Assembly: GCA_949752735.1 (NCBI GenBank)
Contig: OX457046.1
Coordinates: 38,677,649-38,741,648 of the forward strand
Length of the DNA: 64,000 bases
Direction of reading: 5' to 3'
Source of the DNA: Lumbricus terrestris
Taxonomy: Eukaryota > Annelida > Clitellata > Crassiclitellata > Lumbricidae
In this document: positions 1 through 10,796 of the stretch, piece by piece
Position numbering within the stretch: position 1 is the stretch's first letter
How the letters are laid out: each line of letters begins with the position of its first letter
Program-made: the position numbers and the translations under genes
Notes under the pieces: model-generated
Databases searched by the model: none
Told to the model about the DNA's origin: nothing
What the model saw: only the letters and a program-made list of their open reading frames with translations

Positions 1-153
1 CAGCTTTATTCTAAATAAACACCCGAACAAAATCATATCATGTATATAAAAGTGAAAAAATCCTAGTTCGGATCTTCACTTTTATTATTAAAATGTACGT
101 CAGCATTTTTCATGAAACCGTAATAATTATTGTTCAGGGGCCGTCACTACTCC
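1..153. other. AT-rich flank, nothing recognised
   Basis: No gene or repeat is recognised here. Bases 135-145 (CAGGGGCCGTC) resemble the outer end of the TIR element that follows, so part of this stretch may belong to it. Confidence 0.4.
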
Positions 154-587
154 GGGGGCCGTCCATAAAGTACGTCACGCTCCAGGGGGTGAGGGGGTGT
201 AAGAAAGTGTGACAGTTTGTGACAGGGGGAAGGGGGGGTCAGGTCATGTGTGACGTCACACATTTATTTTTAAATTCTTTATTTTATTTTTTGTTCTTAG
301 TACCTAAAATCCGACCCGGCCCGGCCAGGCGTGTCTAAAACCCGGCCTGGCGGGATAAAAGTTGATTTCCCGTCACTATCAAAGCGTTTAGGGACACACG
401 TCACTATCAGAGGGATTAGGGGTAGTATCATAGGGTTTAGAGGGTTAGGTAAATGGCTATGTTTTTAAATTTTTTTTTCGAAAGTGTGACGTACTTTAGG
501 GGGGGATCCGAGATTTGTGACAGTTTGTGACAAGGGGGGGGTCAAAAATGGTCAAAAATAGCGTGACGTACTTTATGGACGGCCCCC
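154..587. mobile_element. 434-bp MITE with 28-bp perfect terminal inverted repeats
   Basis: Positions 154-181 and 560-587 are perfect inverted complements (28 of 28) with the core CCGTCCATAAAGTACGTCAC. Inside both ends is a direct repeat of GTGACAGTTTGTGACA (about 211 and 517) followed by G-runs. No open frame fits a transposase, so this is a non-autonomous DNA transposon. I could not find a matching target-site duplication next to 154 and 587. A partial second copy of the end at 135-145 makes the left boundary ambiguous. Superfamily is unassigned. Confidence 0.75.
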
Positions 588-589
588 TG

Positions 590-1003
590 CCTGTTGGGGG
601 TCCGAATTTATCCCAGCAGTCCTGCACCAACTCCCGTTCATGCTTCGACTCCTCTCCATTAAATCTCACTTTCAACTCTGAATGCTGCTATTACGATGTT
701 TTTTTCCACATCAATTCTTAGTCCAAACCTCTACAGCTTACCATACTGCGATGTACCTTGTCTACATGTCAATCTTTGCAGCGGTAATGTCAGCTCTGCT
801 ACGAAGTCAATATCATCAGTAAAAAGCAACCTATTTATGGGCACTATAGACACCTTGAAATCTCTGGAGATTTGGTTATATAAGTGCGAGGGAAAGCAAT
901 TAAATCCACTAAAAAAGCTCTTAAGTGCTGTAATATGCCGAGCAAATTTCTGTCCAGGGTAACGGCCTCTGTTGTCATAGACCCTGGTCAAATCTGGATC
1001 CAT
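590..1003 (-). pseudogene. LINE reverse-transcriptase fragment (decayed)
   Basis: Read on the minus strand, 803-830 encodes RLLFTDDID, which fits the palm motif (F-x-D-D) of non-LTR reverse transcriptases, here with T in place of the usual A. Downstream on that strand (toward lower coordinates) the frame continues with FVAE and leucine spacing typical of LINE RT, then degenerates with stops. Only about 120 codons of homology are visible, so the copy is truncated at both ends. Its upstream end carries the 59-bp module at 951-1009 that recurs elsewhere in the window. The clade (RTE-like is my guess) is inference. Confidence 0.5.
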
Positions 1004-1009
1004 CCATTA
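951..1009 (-). repeat. 59-bp dispersed module, copy 1
   Basis: The module runs from TGTCCAGGGTAACGG to GGATCCATCCATTA. It recurs at 5195-5253 and 7399-7455 in the same orientation and at 22712-22768 in the opposite orientation. This copy continues leftward into sequence that matches both flanks of the LTR retrotransposon, so it works as an unoccupied version of that insertion site. Confidence 0.75.
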
Positions 1010-1185
1010 CAGTCCAAAAAGCGCGGTGCTTAGAAACCTTAAAATCAATGCCACCCAATGCTATATAAAGGTAAGGAAGGTAAACTGAACAATTCATTGC
1101 GCAGCGCTATTACTATGAAAATAACAACAGACTTATGGCACGATGAGTGCAGCGGCGTTCGAGTCTCCTTCTTCAAAACTATCAC

Positions 1186-1915
<730 letters not shown>

Positions 1916-3323
1916 TATGCCCGAGTTGTCTTCCTAAATTTTTCTGCGCTGAACCAAGGATGCTACAGTCTTCCAATATTATCTGTTGATATAGGGATGA
2001 ATGGCTGTGAAATCATAAAGTTAGTTGCGCCACTGCCATGGGGGTCTCAGGTGCGCGTCTTAGGGTCAAAAGAGTCTCGCGTGGATTCATTAGTGAATCC
2101 ATCAACCTTTCTGATCGCTCGTAATAAGGAAAAGTGTCGCCTTAGGTATCCATTAGCCAAACGAAACATCACAGGTTGCGACGTTGTTGTTACGCATGCA
2201 GTATAGTGTGCAAACCGGGTTAATGATTGTCTGCCATGAAACAGCTGTAGGCCTATGCTCTTTTCTATAAACCGGGGACGGTGTTGCAAAAAGGCAGAGA
2301 TGCATGTCTATGAAACGAACTCGATAGGAATATTACTGCTGCAGTTTGCGTATATTTCTGCAGATTGATGAGCTTTGAACGCCTTCAATAAATAGTCGGT
2401 CGAAGATTAAATTTATTCGACAACGAAGTGATCTTTTCATGAGCAAAACTTGGCGCGTGTTTCAGCAAATAATGTTGCATCGATGGTAACAACTGAAAAG
2501 GTTTGAAACCAGGTTAAGACGGCTGATTGTTACTAAGCCATTCATCTCTTTTCTTATATCCTTTGTGACCCACGGCATGTCCTTCGTGATCTTCTTCAAC
2601 CTGAACGAGTAGTCTAACTGGTTCTCCCTTGGGCCCTGCTCACACAATCTAGAGATGCCACGTTGTGATTCGTTGATTGGAAAGGGATTTATCACCATAA
2701 TGTCACAGTTAACTTGTCTGTCGCTAATATTTTAATAATTATATTATATTTAACCTGTGATTTTAAATTGCACTTTTTGATACATAATATTACTTCTATG
2801 TATAATACATAGAAGTAATAATAATTATGACGATGTTTTATGTCCCCTTGTGCTTTTGCAAGTGGAGTAATACAGAAAATACTTACTTACTATGCTTACT
2901 CTGGATGATAGGCATCGCCCACTATCTATGAAACATATAACTGTCCGATCTATGGTAGGCATACAAGTGTTCGGTGGTCTCTAAATTCAGGTGCTATGGT
3001 TACAAGTAACAATGTCAACAAGCTGTTAGAACGAAAGTTTAACTTATAATTTTTAGCTAAAGACTAAATGGTTTGACTGGTTTTTTTACAGATAAGTTAC
3101 AGTAATAAAATCAGTAACCACGCAACCGTTAAGAAACTGTAAAAACTAACTTTAATATTCTCAATGTGTCGGTATTCTTCTATTGCACATTAAATTTCTC
3201 TTTTAATACATTGTGCCACAGAACACGGTTTCTTGGCAGTTCTTTTAACTAGTCTACCAAACATTCCATTTAACTAGTCTACCAAACATTCCCTGATCTT
3301 GAATTGTGTTCAATTTTCTTGGC
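1916..3323. other. Gene-free interval
   Basis: No coding frame with recognisable content was found. It holds a perfect 33-bp palindrome (2788-2820) and a short tandem duplication at about 3244-3293 built on CTAGTCTACCAAACATTCC. Confidence 0.6.
2788..2820. repeat. Perfect 33-bp palindrome
   Basis: A 16-base arm, TATTACTTCTATGTAT (2788-2803), is followed by one spacer base and its exact reverse complement (2805-2820). It could extrude as a cruciform or form a hairpin in RNA. No function is evident from the neighbours. Confidence 0.9.
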
Positions 3324-3765
3324 GTCATCAGCAGTGGCGGCGCCAGGGGGGGGGCTGGAGGGGGCTAAGCCCCCCCTGAATGCGGCTCAGCCCCCCCAAA
3401 GCAAAATGCGGAAAATGTCTATAACGGCTAATTTCGTAATAAGAAAACTAGACAATCATCAACGGCATCGAAATCTATTTGAGAATGGTTAGCGACTTCA
3501 TTTCTTGGCCTCAGTCTATGAAAACGGGTGACAAGTTTGCACCCTTACCTTTTGACCATACAACGGGACAGGGTTGTCGAAATTGTCGAAGAAACATCAT
3601 GGCTATTAGACACCTCGTTTCAGATTGAAACCATTTTATAAGTATTAGACGTATAGAAATATCGAAATTGCCTAGTCCTTAAAAAAGGGGTGCAAAGCTG
3701 AGTTTTCTCTTGATTTTTCTAACTACTGCAATCAACTATATAATCATAGCGTATAGATGCTTGCG

Positions 3766-3900
3766 CCGGTGGCGTTGTTAGAGGGCTAGGGGTTATAACC
3801 TCTCAATGCGGCTCAGCCCCCCGAAGGAAAAAGCACAAAATATCCATTACGGCTTATTTCGTAATAAGAAAGCTAGACAATGGTCAGTGGCATCGAAATC
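3766..3900 (+). repeat. Second copy of the transposon left end
   Basis: This stretch repeats the first ~150 bases of the element starting at 3332, in the same orientation. Shared parts include AATGCGGCTCAGCCCCCC, TTCGTAATAAGAAA and GGCATCGAAATC. It is more diverged at its outer end (CCGGTGGCG instead of CAGTGGCG). It could be an internal duplication or the end of an older inserted relative. Confidence 0.7.
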
Positions 3901-3901
3901 A

Positions 3902-3932
3902 ACTATATATACAATATTATATATATATATAC

Positions 3933-3969
<37 letters not shown>
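3902..3969. repeat. (AT)n microsatellite
   Basis: Alternating AT, interrupted once by ACAATATT near 3930. It lies directly after the second left-end copy. Confidence 0.9.
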
Positions 3970-3971
<2 letters not shown>

Positions 3972-4093
3972 ATGGTCACCTGGTGCCGTCAGCTCTTAGA
4001 ACTCTGGCGACAGTTTTTGATGTATCCTCTCCAGTGTCTCCTCTCTCTTGTCGCCTCTCTTAGCTGCTCCAGGCTCATGCCAGACTTTTCTAT

Positions 4094-5035
4094 ATTCATT
4101 CATTCATTCATTCATTCGGACATTTATATAGCGCTCCTTCAAGAAAAACTACTCAGAAGCGCTCCCAACTCAAGCGCGCACAAAAAGAACAGTTTTAAGT
4201 TTAGTAAGGAAGGATCCTGGTAGAGTCCCAGGGTGTAGGCGTAGCTCAAAAGGAAGGCCATTCCAGACCACTGGTCCAACCACAGAAAAGGCTCGATCCT
4301 TCATGGTAGTAGTACGAGCAAAAGGAACTAAGAGGACTCCCCTATCAGCAGAGCGTAGCTGACGACGTCCTTGGATACCCAATGTAGAGCTGCATAGCTC
4401 ACGGAGGTAAGTTGGGGAAAGGCCCTGACAACATCGCCATACCAATGCAGCTACCCTAAACTCGATACGCTGGCGAATAGGGAGCCAGTGAAGTACCTCA
4501 AGCAAGTAGTTTGAGACATGATCATATTTAGGGATTTTCCCAATTAGGCGTGCAGCAGAGCGCAACACCCGGTCAAGAAAAGTCAATCTGCTGGATGGGA
4601 GGCTAATGTAGAGCGAAGAGCAATAGTCGATGCGAGATGTAACGAAAGAATGCACTAAAGCAAGAGTAGCAGCAGACGTAAGAGAACGGATGACAGTGCG
4701 AAGCTGGCGCAGCTGATAATAGCAGTCTCGAGCAAGACGGTGAAGTTGAGGAGCAAAAGTTAGTTCTTGGTCAAGTTGGACACCGAGGTCATGAACCGTG
4801 GTTGCAAAGACAAAGCCAGGAAACTCAGATGCAAGAGAAAATAGATCAAGCTTGGCAAGCTGCTGCCGTGTGCCCAACCAAATAAATTTTGTCTTAGATG
4901 GGTTCAAGCGTAGTCTATTGGATGACATCCATGCCTCTAGAGCATCCAAAGTCCCGCTCATTATCCGAACCGCTTTGACAGCATTAGAAGGGAGGCAATG
5001 GGTGTAAGTCTGGACGTCGTATACATAAAATAATT
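4094..5035 (-). mobile_element. 5'-truncated CR1-like LINE, 3' part of ORF2
   Basis: The minus-strand frame (stop side at 4170) encodes about 285 codons of the C-terminal half of a non-LTR retrotransposon RT. In order: FYVYDVQTY at the palm motif where active elements have FYADDxQ; WMSSNRLRLNPSKTKFIWLG; SRIDYCSSL; LHWLPIRQRIEFRV; and FSVVGPVVWNGLP. This order is typical of CR1/L2-type elements. The catalytic aspartate pair is altered, so even this part is dead. The 3' end carries GCGCTATATAAAT (complement at 4122-4134) and a (GAAT)n tail (4096-4120), a tail shared with many short repeats in the window. It is inserted inside the 5.15-kb transposon. Confidence 0.85.
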
Positions 5036-5136
5036 GTGTGCATATATCTAAGCATGCAAATTTTTGTATTAAGGAAACTTAAACTGTTTTCTGTCATTAG
5101 TAATATGCAGCCAGATAATTATAATAGTGTCCTGTG

Positions 5137-5470
5137 AATGCTGTTGGACACCTTTTATTGTGATTTATTTTTATTTGTGATTATTTTAATTCAATGTCCA
5201 GGGTAACGGTCTCTGTTGTCATAGACCCTGGTCAAATCGGATCCATCCATTAGTGTGATTACTTTTTATTGTAAAATTTATGAGTATTAATACTGTGTTG
5301 GACACCTTTATTGTGATAACTTGGAACTCGAGTCCGTGTCCATGGCCGCCTTTTTATACGATAATACTGAATTGCACACCATTTTATTGTAAAAATTATG
5401 ATTATTAATGCTGTGTTGGACACCTTTTATTGTGATTTATTTTTATTTGTTATTAATTCAATTGAATGTC
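5137..5470. repeat. 118-bp minisatellite, array 1 (~2.5 units)
   Basis: Units are marked by ATTAATRCTGTGTTGGACAC, with starts at 5286 and 5404 (118 apart) and a partial unit near 5137. The 59-bp module is embedded at 5195-5253. The same unit and module recur at 7399-7905. Confidence 0.85.
5195..5253 (-). repeat. 59-bp dispersed module, copy 2
   Basis: It matches the module at 951-1009 with few differences and lies inside the first 118-bp array. Confidence 0.8.
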
Positions 5471-6002
5471 CAGTAGTGTGGTCCACAAAGCCATGCGAAA
5501 AAATAAAATTTACAAATTGCGTGATGGTACCCTTTTATTCTGTTATGCATCATGTGACAATGATTCTGACCAAGTTTTATTGAAATTGCTCAAAATTTTG
5601 AGGTCACTCAACAAGGTGAGAGTATAGGGAGATATACCATGCAGTGCTCTAACTGTACATTATGTCAACATTCGCTTATTTATAATTAGAGGTTGTCATC
5701 TACATAGATGCCATGCTTTGATAGTGTCTTATCAGTCTGTAGGTAGAGCCTGATGTTGTTATTCCTTCAATATTTTTTTATAAGAGCATGTGACCTATGG
5801 ATCATTGTTTCAGTAGTAAGAGGGGAGGGATAAATTTATGGATGTACTTGGTACTAACTTGATAGTCATGTGTTTGGTGGATGAAAAGATCCTTCCTGTT
5901 ACTACAGGAAAAAACCAGTTGATAGATATGCCAAATAGGTTATTGGTTTTAGGATATGAAGTGGATCAATAACTTGGAGCGTTAAGATTAAGTCATGGCA
6001 CA

Positions 6003-7010
6003 GGAGAAGAAATCAGACAAGATGCTGCGACTCAGTTGAAAGATTGTGGTTGATATGACAGAGTCAAAGTGAAGTGCTTCAATACTACAGCATCAAACAC
6101 AGGATGCTCTCTGATTGAGACAATAATGGAAAGGACTTGTTGCATTGTAATTACAGCATGGAATGGTCATGCTTTCAAACAATCATCTGCATTATCATCA
6201 AGTGGTCCAGACATCATACTTTTGAAGGCGCGTCTCTGAGAGATCGCCATGCATGGATAGTACTGTTGTAAATCACTTCAAAAACATCAGTTTAAGATCC
6301 GAAATGCTCAGATTTTCTGGCACTCATCAACTCAGACTTTCAAAAGAGCTCTTAAGACTTTAGCAACCAGCCTTGAGATGACTACCATGAAATACCTCTG
6401 TGCAACAGTTTAGGAGGTTTTTCGATTGTTGTAGTCTCAGCAGTACTGTACTACTGTTGGTCTAGGGCAGACTTCTTTGCGTTAAGGAACTGAGCTGAAG
6501 TCTATCTTCAAGTACAAAGAGTCCATATACAAATGGTGTCACTTCTGCTGCAACCAATAAGGCTCTTTCTACGGATTTGTGATATGTGAGTGAGGGGATG
6601 GTAGCCCTGGCCTTGTTTTAACCCTGTCATCAACCATGGAACTTGTGCAGCGAAAGATGATAAAGGCATCTCATAGTTCAGAATAGAACGCACGTCTGAA
6701 AAAGCATTCGCATGCAGGTGAGCAGTATATAGACAGCTGGAAGCTTTTATTATAGCCAGTACTTTGAACTTAATGGAGATACTAGAACTGCCATGCAAGT
6801 TAATAACTGTGATTAATCCTGACCAATGGACACAAAGTGGATGACTGTCAGAATGCAAAATGATGCACAGAGTCTCAGAGTTGTAAACCACATTGCCGAG
6901 AGGGATGTAAAACTTGACAAAGAATTGGGAGATATACCTAATGGAAGTTGAACACAGAAATCAGTTTCTTGAGGCTAAGAAGTCTGCGTAAGCCTACAGT
7001 GCGGAGACTC
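6003..7010 (+). pseudogene. Transposase remnant of the 5.15-kb element
   Basis: Three blocks look like one protein broken across all three frames. In the first (6003-6236), EEIRQDAATQLKDCG is followed by an in-frame stop, then KCFNTTASNTG (6075-6104 covers CFNTTASNTG) and SSSGPDIILLKA (6195-6230). The second (6859-6942, shifted frame) reads NDAQSLRVVNHIAERDVKL. The third (6944 on, third frame) reads EVEHRNQFLEAKKS. I recall a family of invertebrate transposase-like proteins with conserved FDTTxSNTG and ER-x-V-x-L motifs in this order. That match is from memory and untested. The region 5840-6000 may hold further, more decayed N-terminal sequence. Confidence 0.55.
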
Positions 7011-7398
7011 CAACAATCGAAAACCCTCTATAACTGTTGCACAGAACATGTTCAGCAAATGGCAGCCTTTGCAATAATTTTTTTTAAATTATATCAAAAC
7101 TAAATTATTAACTTTAAATCAGTATTCAGTAGATCTATATGCCACTTAGTCTCTTACAGTCTAAATTGGTCAGCTTCTTTCTTTGATCTAAAAATTGTCT
7201 TTGTCAGTAGAGTTTAGTGCTCTTATTTGCCTATTTTTTGCATTGTCAAGAATGGTGAAAAGTCAAGAGCACTGAGTGACCACTAAATATCCCTCAACCG
7301 GAATAAAATTTTGCACTTAATCATCACTAAAGCAAGGTAACAAAATGAGAGGGTACCATCAGCGAAATTCCAAAAATTATTTTTGAGGACCACCCTAA

Positions 7399-7455
7399 TG
7401 TCCAGGGTAACGGCCACTGTTGTCATAGACCCTGGTCAAATCGGATCCATCCATT
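7399..7455 (-). repeat. 57-bp dispersed module, copy 3
   Basis: Nearly identical to 5195-5253. As in array 1, it sits at the edge of a 118-bp tandem array, so module and array travel together. Confidence 0.8.
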
Positions 7456-7479
7456 ATTGTGATTACTTTTTTATTGTAA

Positions 7480-7905
7480 AATGTATGAATATTAATACTG
7501 TGTTGGACACCTTTATTGTGATAACTTGGAACTCGAGTCCGAGTCCATGATCGACTTTTTATACGATAATACTTAATTGCACACCATTTTATTGTGAAAT
7601 TTCTGAATATTAATGCTGTGTTGGACACCTTTTATTGTGACAACTTGGATCACGAGTCTGCGTCTATGGTTGACTTTTTATACGATTATACTGAAATGCA
7701 CACCATTGTATTGTAAAATTTCTGAATATTAATGCTGTGTTGGACACCTTTTATTGTGAAAACTTGGATCTCAAGTCTGTGTCCATGGTTGACTTTTATA
7801 CGATTATACTGAATTGCACACCATTATATTGTGGAATTTCTGAATATTAATTCGGTGTTGGACACCTCTTATTGTGATAACTTAGAACTCTAGTCAACGT
7901 GGTTT
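7480..7905. repeat. 118-bp minisatellite, array 2 (~4 units)
   Basis: Unit starts (ATTAATNCNGTGTTGGACAC) lie at 7491, 7609, 7728 and 7846, giving periods of 118, 119 and 118. Each unit contains GGACACCTTTTATTGTGA, the phrase CTTGGA-Y-NCNAGTC, TTTTATACGATNATACT, and GCACACCATT. Confidence 0.9.
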
Positions 7906-8484
7906 TTGAGTGCTTGCATATCGGTATGTCAAAGACAATAGGGACTTTACATTACCTCACTGTCTTCACCACATAGCTACTCGGGCTGCTGTGTGCTCAT
8001 GCACTGTATATACTGTATCGCCCTTGCTCAGCTCGGTCACCAACTCAGCTCAGATGACTGAAATTTCGGGGTATGGTACAGCGCGGGCACGGCATAAACT
8101 TTACGCGGACGCGTTTGAGGACCTTCCATTCTCTTTTGCCACCTTTGTTGGACACCTTTGTTTATGATAATTCGGAATTTATTCTAGGATTGCGGCTGGA
8201 TACACCAAAAATCAAAAACCTCAACAATTATAATTGCTGACTTCATTTAAATAACCCACTCAATCTCCAACTACATCTTGCGATGTGGAGCGCGTTTGTG
8301 CCAGTGCACTATTTCTTGTAAAACCCTTGGTCGGTATGTGCTTCCTTCATGCATTCGGCACTCGCAGCTTCGCGCGATTGCAATATGACTGCCCTGGGAA
8401 GAAAGTGTTCTAGTTGCGTCTCTGGGAGGGAGGAAGGATTGGGGCTTCAGCCCCCCCAAACCTGAAATCCTGGCACCGCCACTG

Positions 8485-8670
8485 GTCATCAGCATCAATA
8501 GTTTTGTTAGCGTTATCATCACTATCATGTTCAGTCTCATCATCATGTGCATTGTCAGTTTCAAATTCAACACTATTTTCATCATAATCTGATGATTGTT
8601 CTTCATGCAGTTGGCATTTCATCACATTCACATTCTTCGCCATTGCTCTCACTGTCGAAATTGTCATCAC
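8485..8670 (-). pseudogene. Acidic coding remnant next to the transposon insertion
   Basis: Read on the minus strand, 8670 to 8485 encodes a strongly acidic stretch (for example SSDYDENSVEFETDN). It runs without a stop up to the 8-bp target duplication. Another frame just upstream encodes SDDNFDSESNGEECECDE, suggesting one frameshift in a longer acidic region. Such acidic N-termini occur in several transposases, including piggyBac, but no catalytic part is visible. Simple sequence bias could also produce this. Confidence 0.25.
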
Positions 8671-8757
8671 TGGTCGGTATTATCTTGAGTGCCTCCCAAC
8701 CACTAAATCGTTTCAGTCGTTCAGATGTGCTAATTGTAGCTCAGCAATAGGTCTAAT

Positions 8758-9018
8758 CAGCGGCGCCCGCAGATGTACGCACATACGTAGGCCTAAGTGC
8801 GTACAGCGCGATGACCCAAAAGGTATGTTTTTTGGAAATTGTAGGTTGATGACTAAAAAAAAAAAGGTCATCAGTTTTTTCGGCGGATAGAAAAGGTATG
8901 TTTTTGGGAAATTCTAGGTTGATGACTAAAAAAAGGTCCCTAACGAAAATTTTTCCCTGTTCGCCCTTCCATCGAAAATTTCTGTGCGTACAAGAAAAAA
9001 ATCCTGCGGGCGCCGCTG
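8758..9018. mobile_element. 261-bp hAT-type MITE
   Basis: The ends are perfect 15-bp inverted repeats (CAGCGGCGCCCGCAG at 8758-8772; complement at 9004-9018). The flanking 8-mers GGTCTAAT and GGCCTAAT match at seven of eight positions. The interior is a ~60-bp direct duplication (about 8818-8875 and 8891-8940) built on AAGGTATGTTTTTNGGAAAT. No coding capacity. Confidence 0.85.
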
Positions 9019-9360
9019 GGCCTAATCATAGGAACAGAGTCAAAAGAGTATTTTGAGAAAATGTCACTGGCTTTCAAAAGGCGAGCACTAAATATTTATA
9101 GGAGGTTCTGGTCAAACTCCCCCTCCTTGTTCGGATAAGGTTAAACAGCTTTCACTGCCAAGTTTTCACACGCTGGTAGCCCACTGATGCTTTTGCTTAA
9201 GATTTCGTTTAGTAGGCCTACTCGACCAGTTCATGTAGTAGAAATAAGCCGCCGCATTTTCTTGATAGGCCTATACATCTTCAATCTTAACAGCCTAGTG
9301 AACCGAAGATTCAGAAATAAAACAACTTCCGTTTCTAAACTTGGCTTGCAGTTTCAAACA

Positions 9361-10433
9361 ATGAACGACACAATCTGGTCAACGGAGAATTCAAGTCAAC
9401 GGGCAAGCAACGTTTCAGCAGGTCAAAACTACCAGTCACCGCTTGGCCAACTCTCGTCGGAGAAAGTAACGATGGTGCTGAAGTGTTCATCACTTCTAGT
9501 CATTGCGACGGTCGGCGCTTTTGGCAACAGCCTAACGCTGGCAGCAATTCGCACCACACCCACTTTACGGACCAAGTCGAATATGCTGATTGCCTCTGTT
9601 ACTTCGTGCCACCTCTTCATGTCGACCATCCAACTACCATTCTTCGCCATCTTTAACCTGTACGTGTAGCCTACGTGTTCGCGGACAGCTCTTGCTACTA
9701 CTTCAAAGCGATCGCTGCCTTCTTCCCCTTTCCGAAGATCATGACTCATACAATCTACGCCCATTTCATCATCATCGCCGTTGATCGCTACATTGCAGTC
9801 ATCTACCCTTTCCACTACGAGACGAAGGTGACGATGACGGTGATAAAGTGTCTGATCGGCGGATCCTACGTTTTCGGATTGACAGCATCGGCCATCTACT
9901 ATTCATATCTGAGGCATATAGACTGGTCTGCTTGCGGTGCTCCCTAATCCACCCTAATGTTGGGCATAATCGACTGCAGTGTTCCTCTCATCGTGATGCT
10001 GGTCACCATTCTGGTCTACAGTTGGGTTCTACTCGTTGCACTCAAGCATCGATCCAAGATCAACAGCATGACTGTGACAGCCCAAGAGACATCGATCCAG
10101 GTCAACGCGATCAGCGCTTCGGCTGTCGTTCCTAGAATTGGGATCGTGAAACCAAAGATCAAGAAAACCATGAAAGAGTTCAAGGCTGCCCGCATGACGG
10201 CCGTGTTGGTATGTGCCTACACGTTGCCGCTAATACCTTACGAAATCGGGAGAATCATGCAGGCGTGTGGAAACAAGCAGCCGTACACGGCCAAGTTGAT
10301 CGATGTTGGTGGAGCTTTCGGTAACATTAACACAGGTTTTGATTGGGTCATCTACGGCATCATGAACAGAGCTTTCCGTCTGGCGTTTTGCCGTCTTCTG
10401 AAAATCAAAACGAATAATGTAAACCCCGACTAG
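9361..10433 (+). pseudogene. Rhodopsin-class GPCR pseudogene (paralogue of the gene at 20884)
   Basis: This is a close copy of the intact receptor at 20884-21954. Two lesions disable it. Relative to the intact copy there is a 5-base insertion (GCCTA) within TACGTGTAGCCTACG near 9667, at the first extracellular loop; it introduces a stop and shifts the frame from that starting at 9361 to that of 9675. At 9945-9947 an Asn codon (AAC in the paralogue) has become TAA in the second extracellular loop. The remaining frame is open to the stop at 10431-10433. It keeps GAFGNSLTL in TM1, DRYIAVIYPF after TM3, and FDWVIYGIMN in TM7. One Ala codon near residue 20 is missing. A chance open frame extends upstream to 9187, but the ATG matching the paralogue is 9361. 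Confidence 0.92.
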
Positions 10434-10683
10434 ATTGTGAAGTTAGAACGTCTTCTGTAGTTTTGTAGACTTCGGTCTTTGTAAAGCCGGTCTTTAAATG
10501 TTGTGTAAATGTAACATTAATAATTTTTCTTTTGTATAGGTTGAAGTCACACTTCCTTCGTTTAATTAGGAGGCAATTGATGCATTGAGGCGTTTTGCAA
10601 TCACTGGCAGCTGGGTTTTAAGATCAATAATTGAAAATTGCATTGGCTAAGAAGTTGGTTATCAGTTGTAGCGTATCAAACTG

Positions 10684-10688
10684 TATAT

Positions 10689-10734
<46 letters not shown>
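10684..10734. repeat. (AT)n microsatellite
   Basis: Uninterrupted alternating AT, 3' of the GPCR pseudogene's homologous flank. Confidence 0.95.
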
Positions 10735-10735
<1 letters not shown>

Positions 10736-10796
10736 TTTGTGTAAATAAACTCGTCGTTTCAATGAATGGCTTTTGATATAATCATAACGAGTAGGA

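Larger units (their letters stand above)
3332..8484 (+). mobile_element. Decayed 5.15-kb hAT-type transposon with transposase remnants
   Basis: The left end starts CAGTGGCGGCGCCAGG. The reverse complement of the right end starts CAGTGGCGGTGCCAGG, so 15 of 16 terminal bases are inverted repeats. The 8-mer GTCATCAG flanks both ends exactly (3324-3331 and 8485-8492), as expected for a hAT insertion. The interior contains transposase remnants at about 6003-7010, a LINE insertion at 4094-5035, two 118-bp minisatellite arrays, and a second degenerate copy of the left end near 3766-3900. Frameshifts and stops make it non-coding. The chance that two unrelated elements share the same 8-mer flank is small but not excluded. 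Confidence 0.75.

Noticed and set aside
6508..6891. 127-codon frame on the minus strand
   Set aside because: It is antisense to the decayed transposase region and has no recognisable motif of its own.
7480..7905. Possible CRISPR-like or spaced repeat array
   Set aside because: The units are contiguous 118-bp tandem repeats without spacers, in eukaryotic DNA.
9187..9360. N-terminal extension of the GPCR pseudogene from an ATG at 9187
   Set aside because: The homologous upstream region of the intact copy contains stops, so the extension is a chance open frame.
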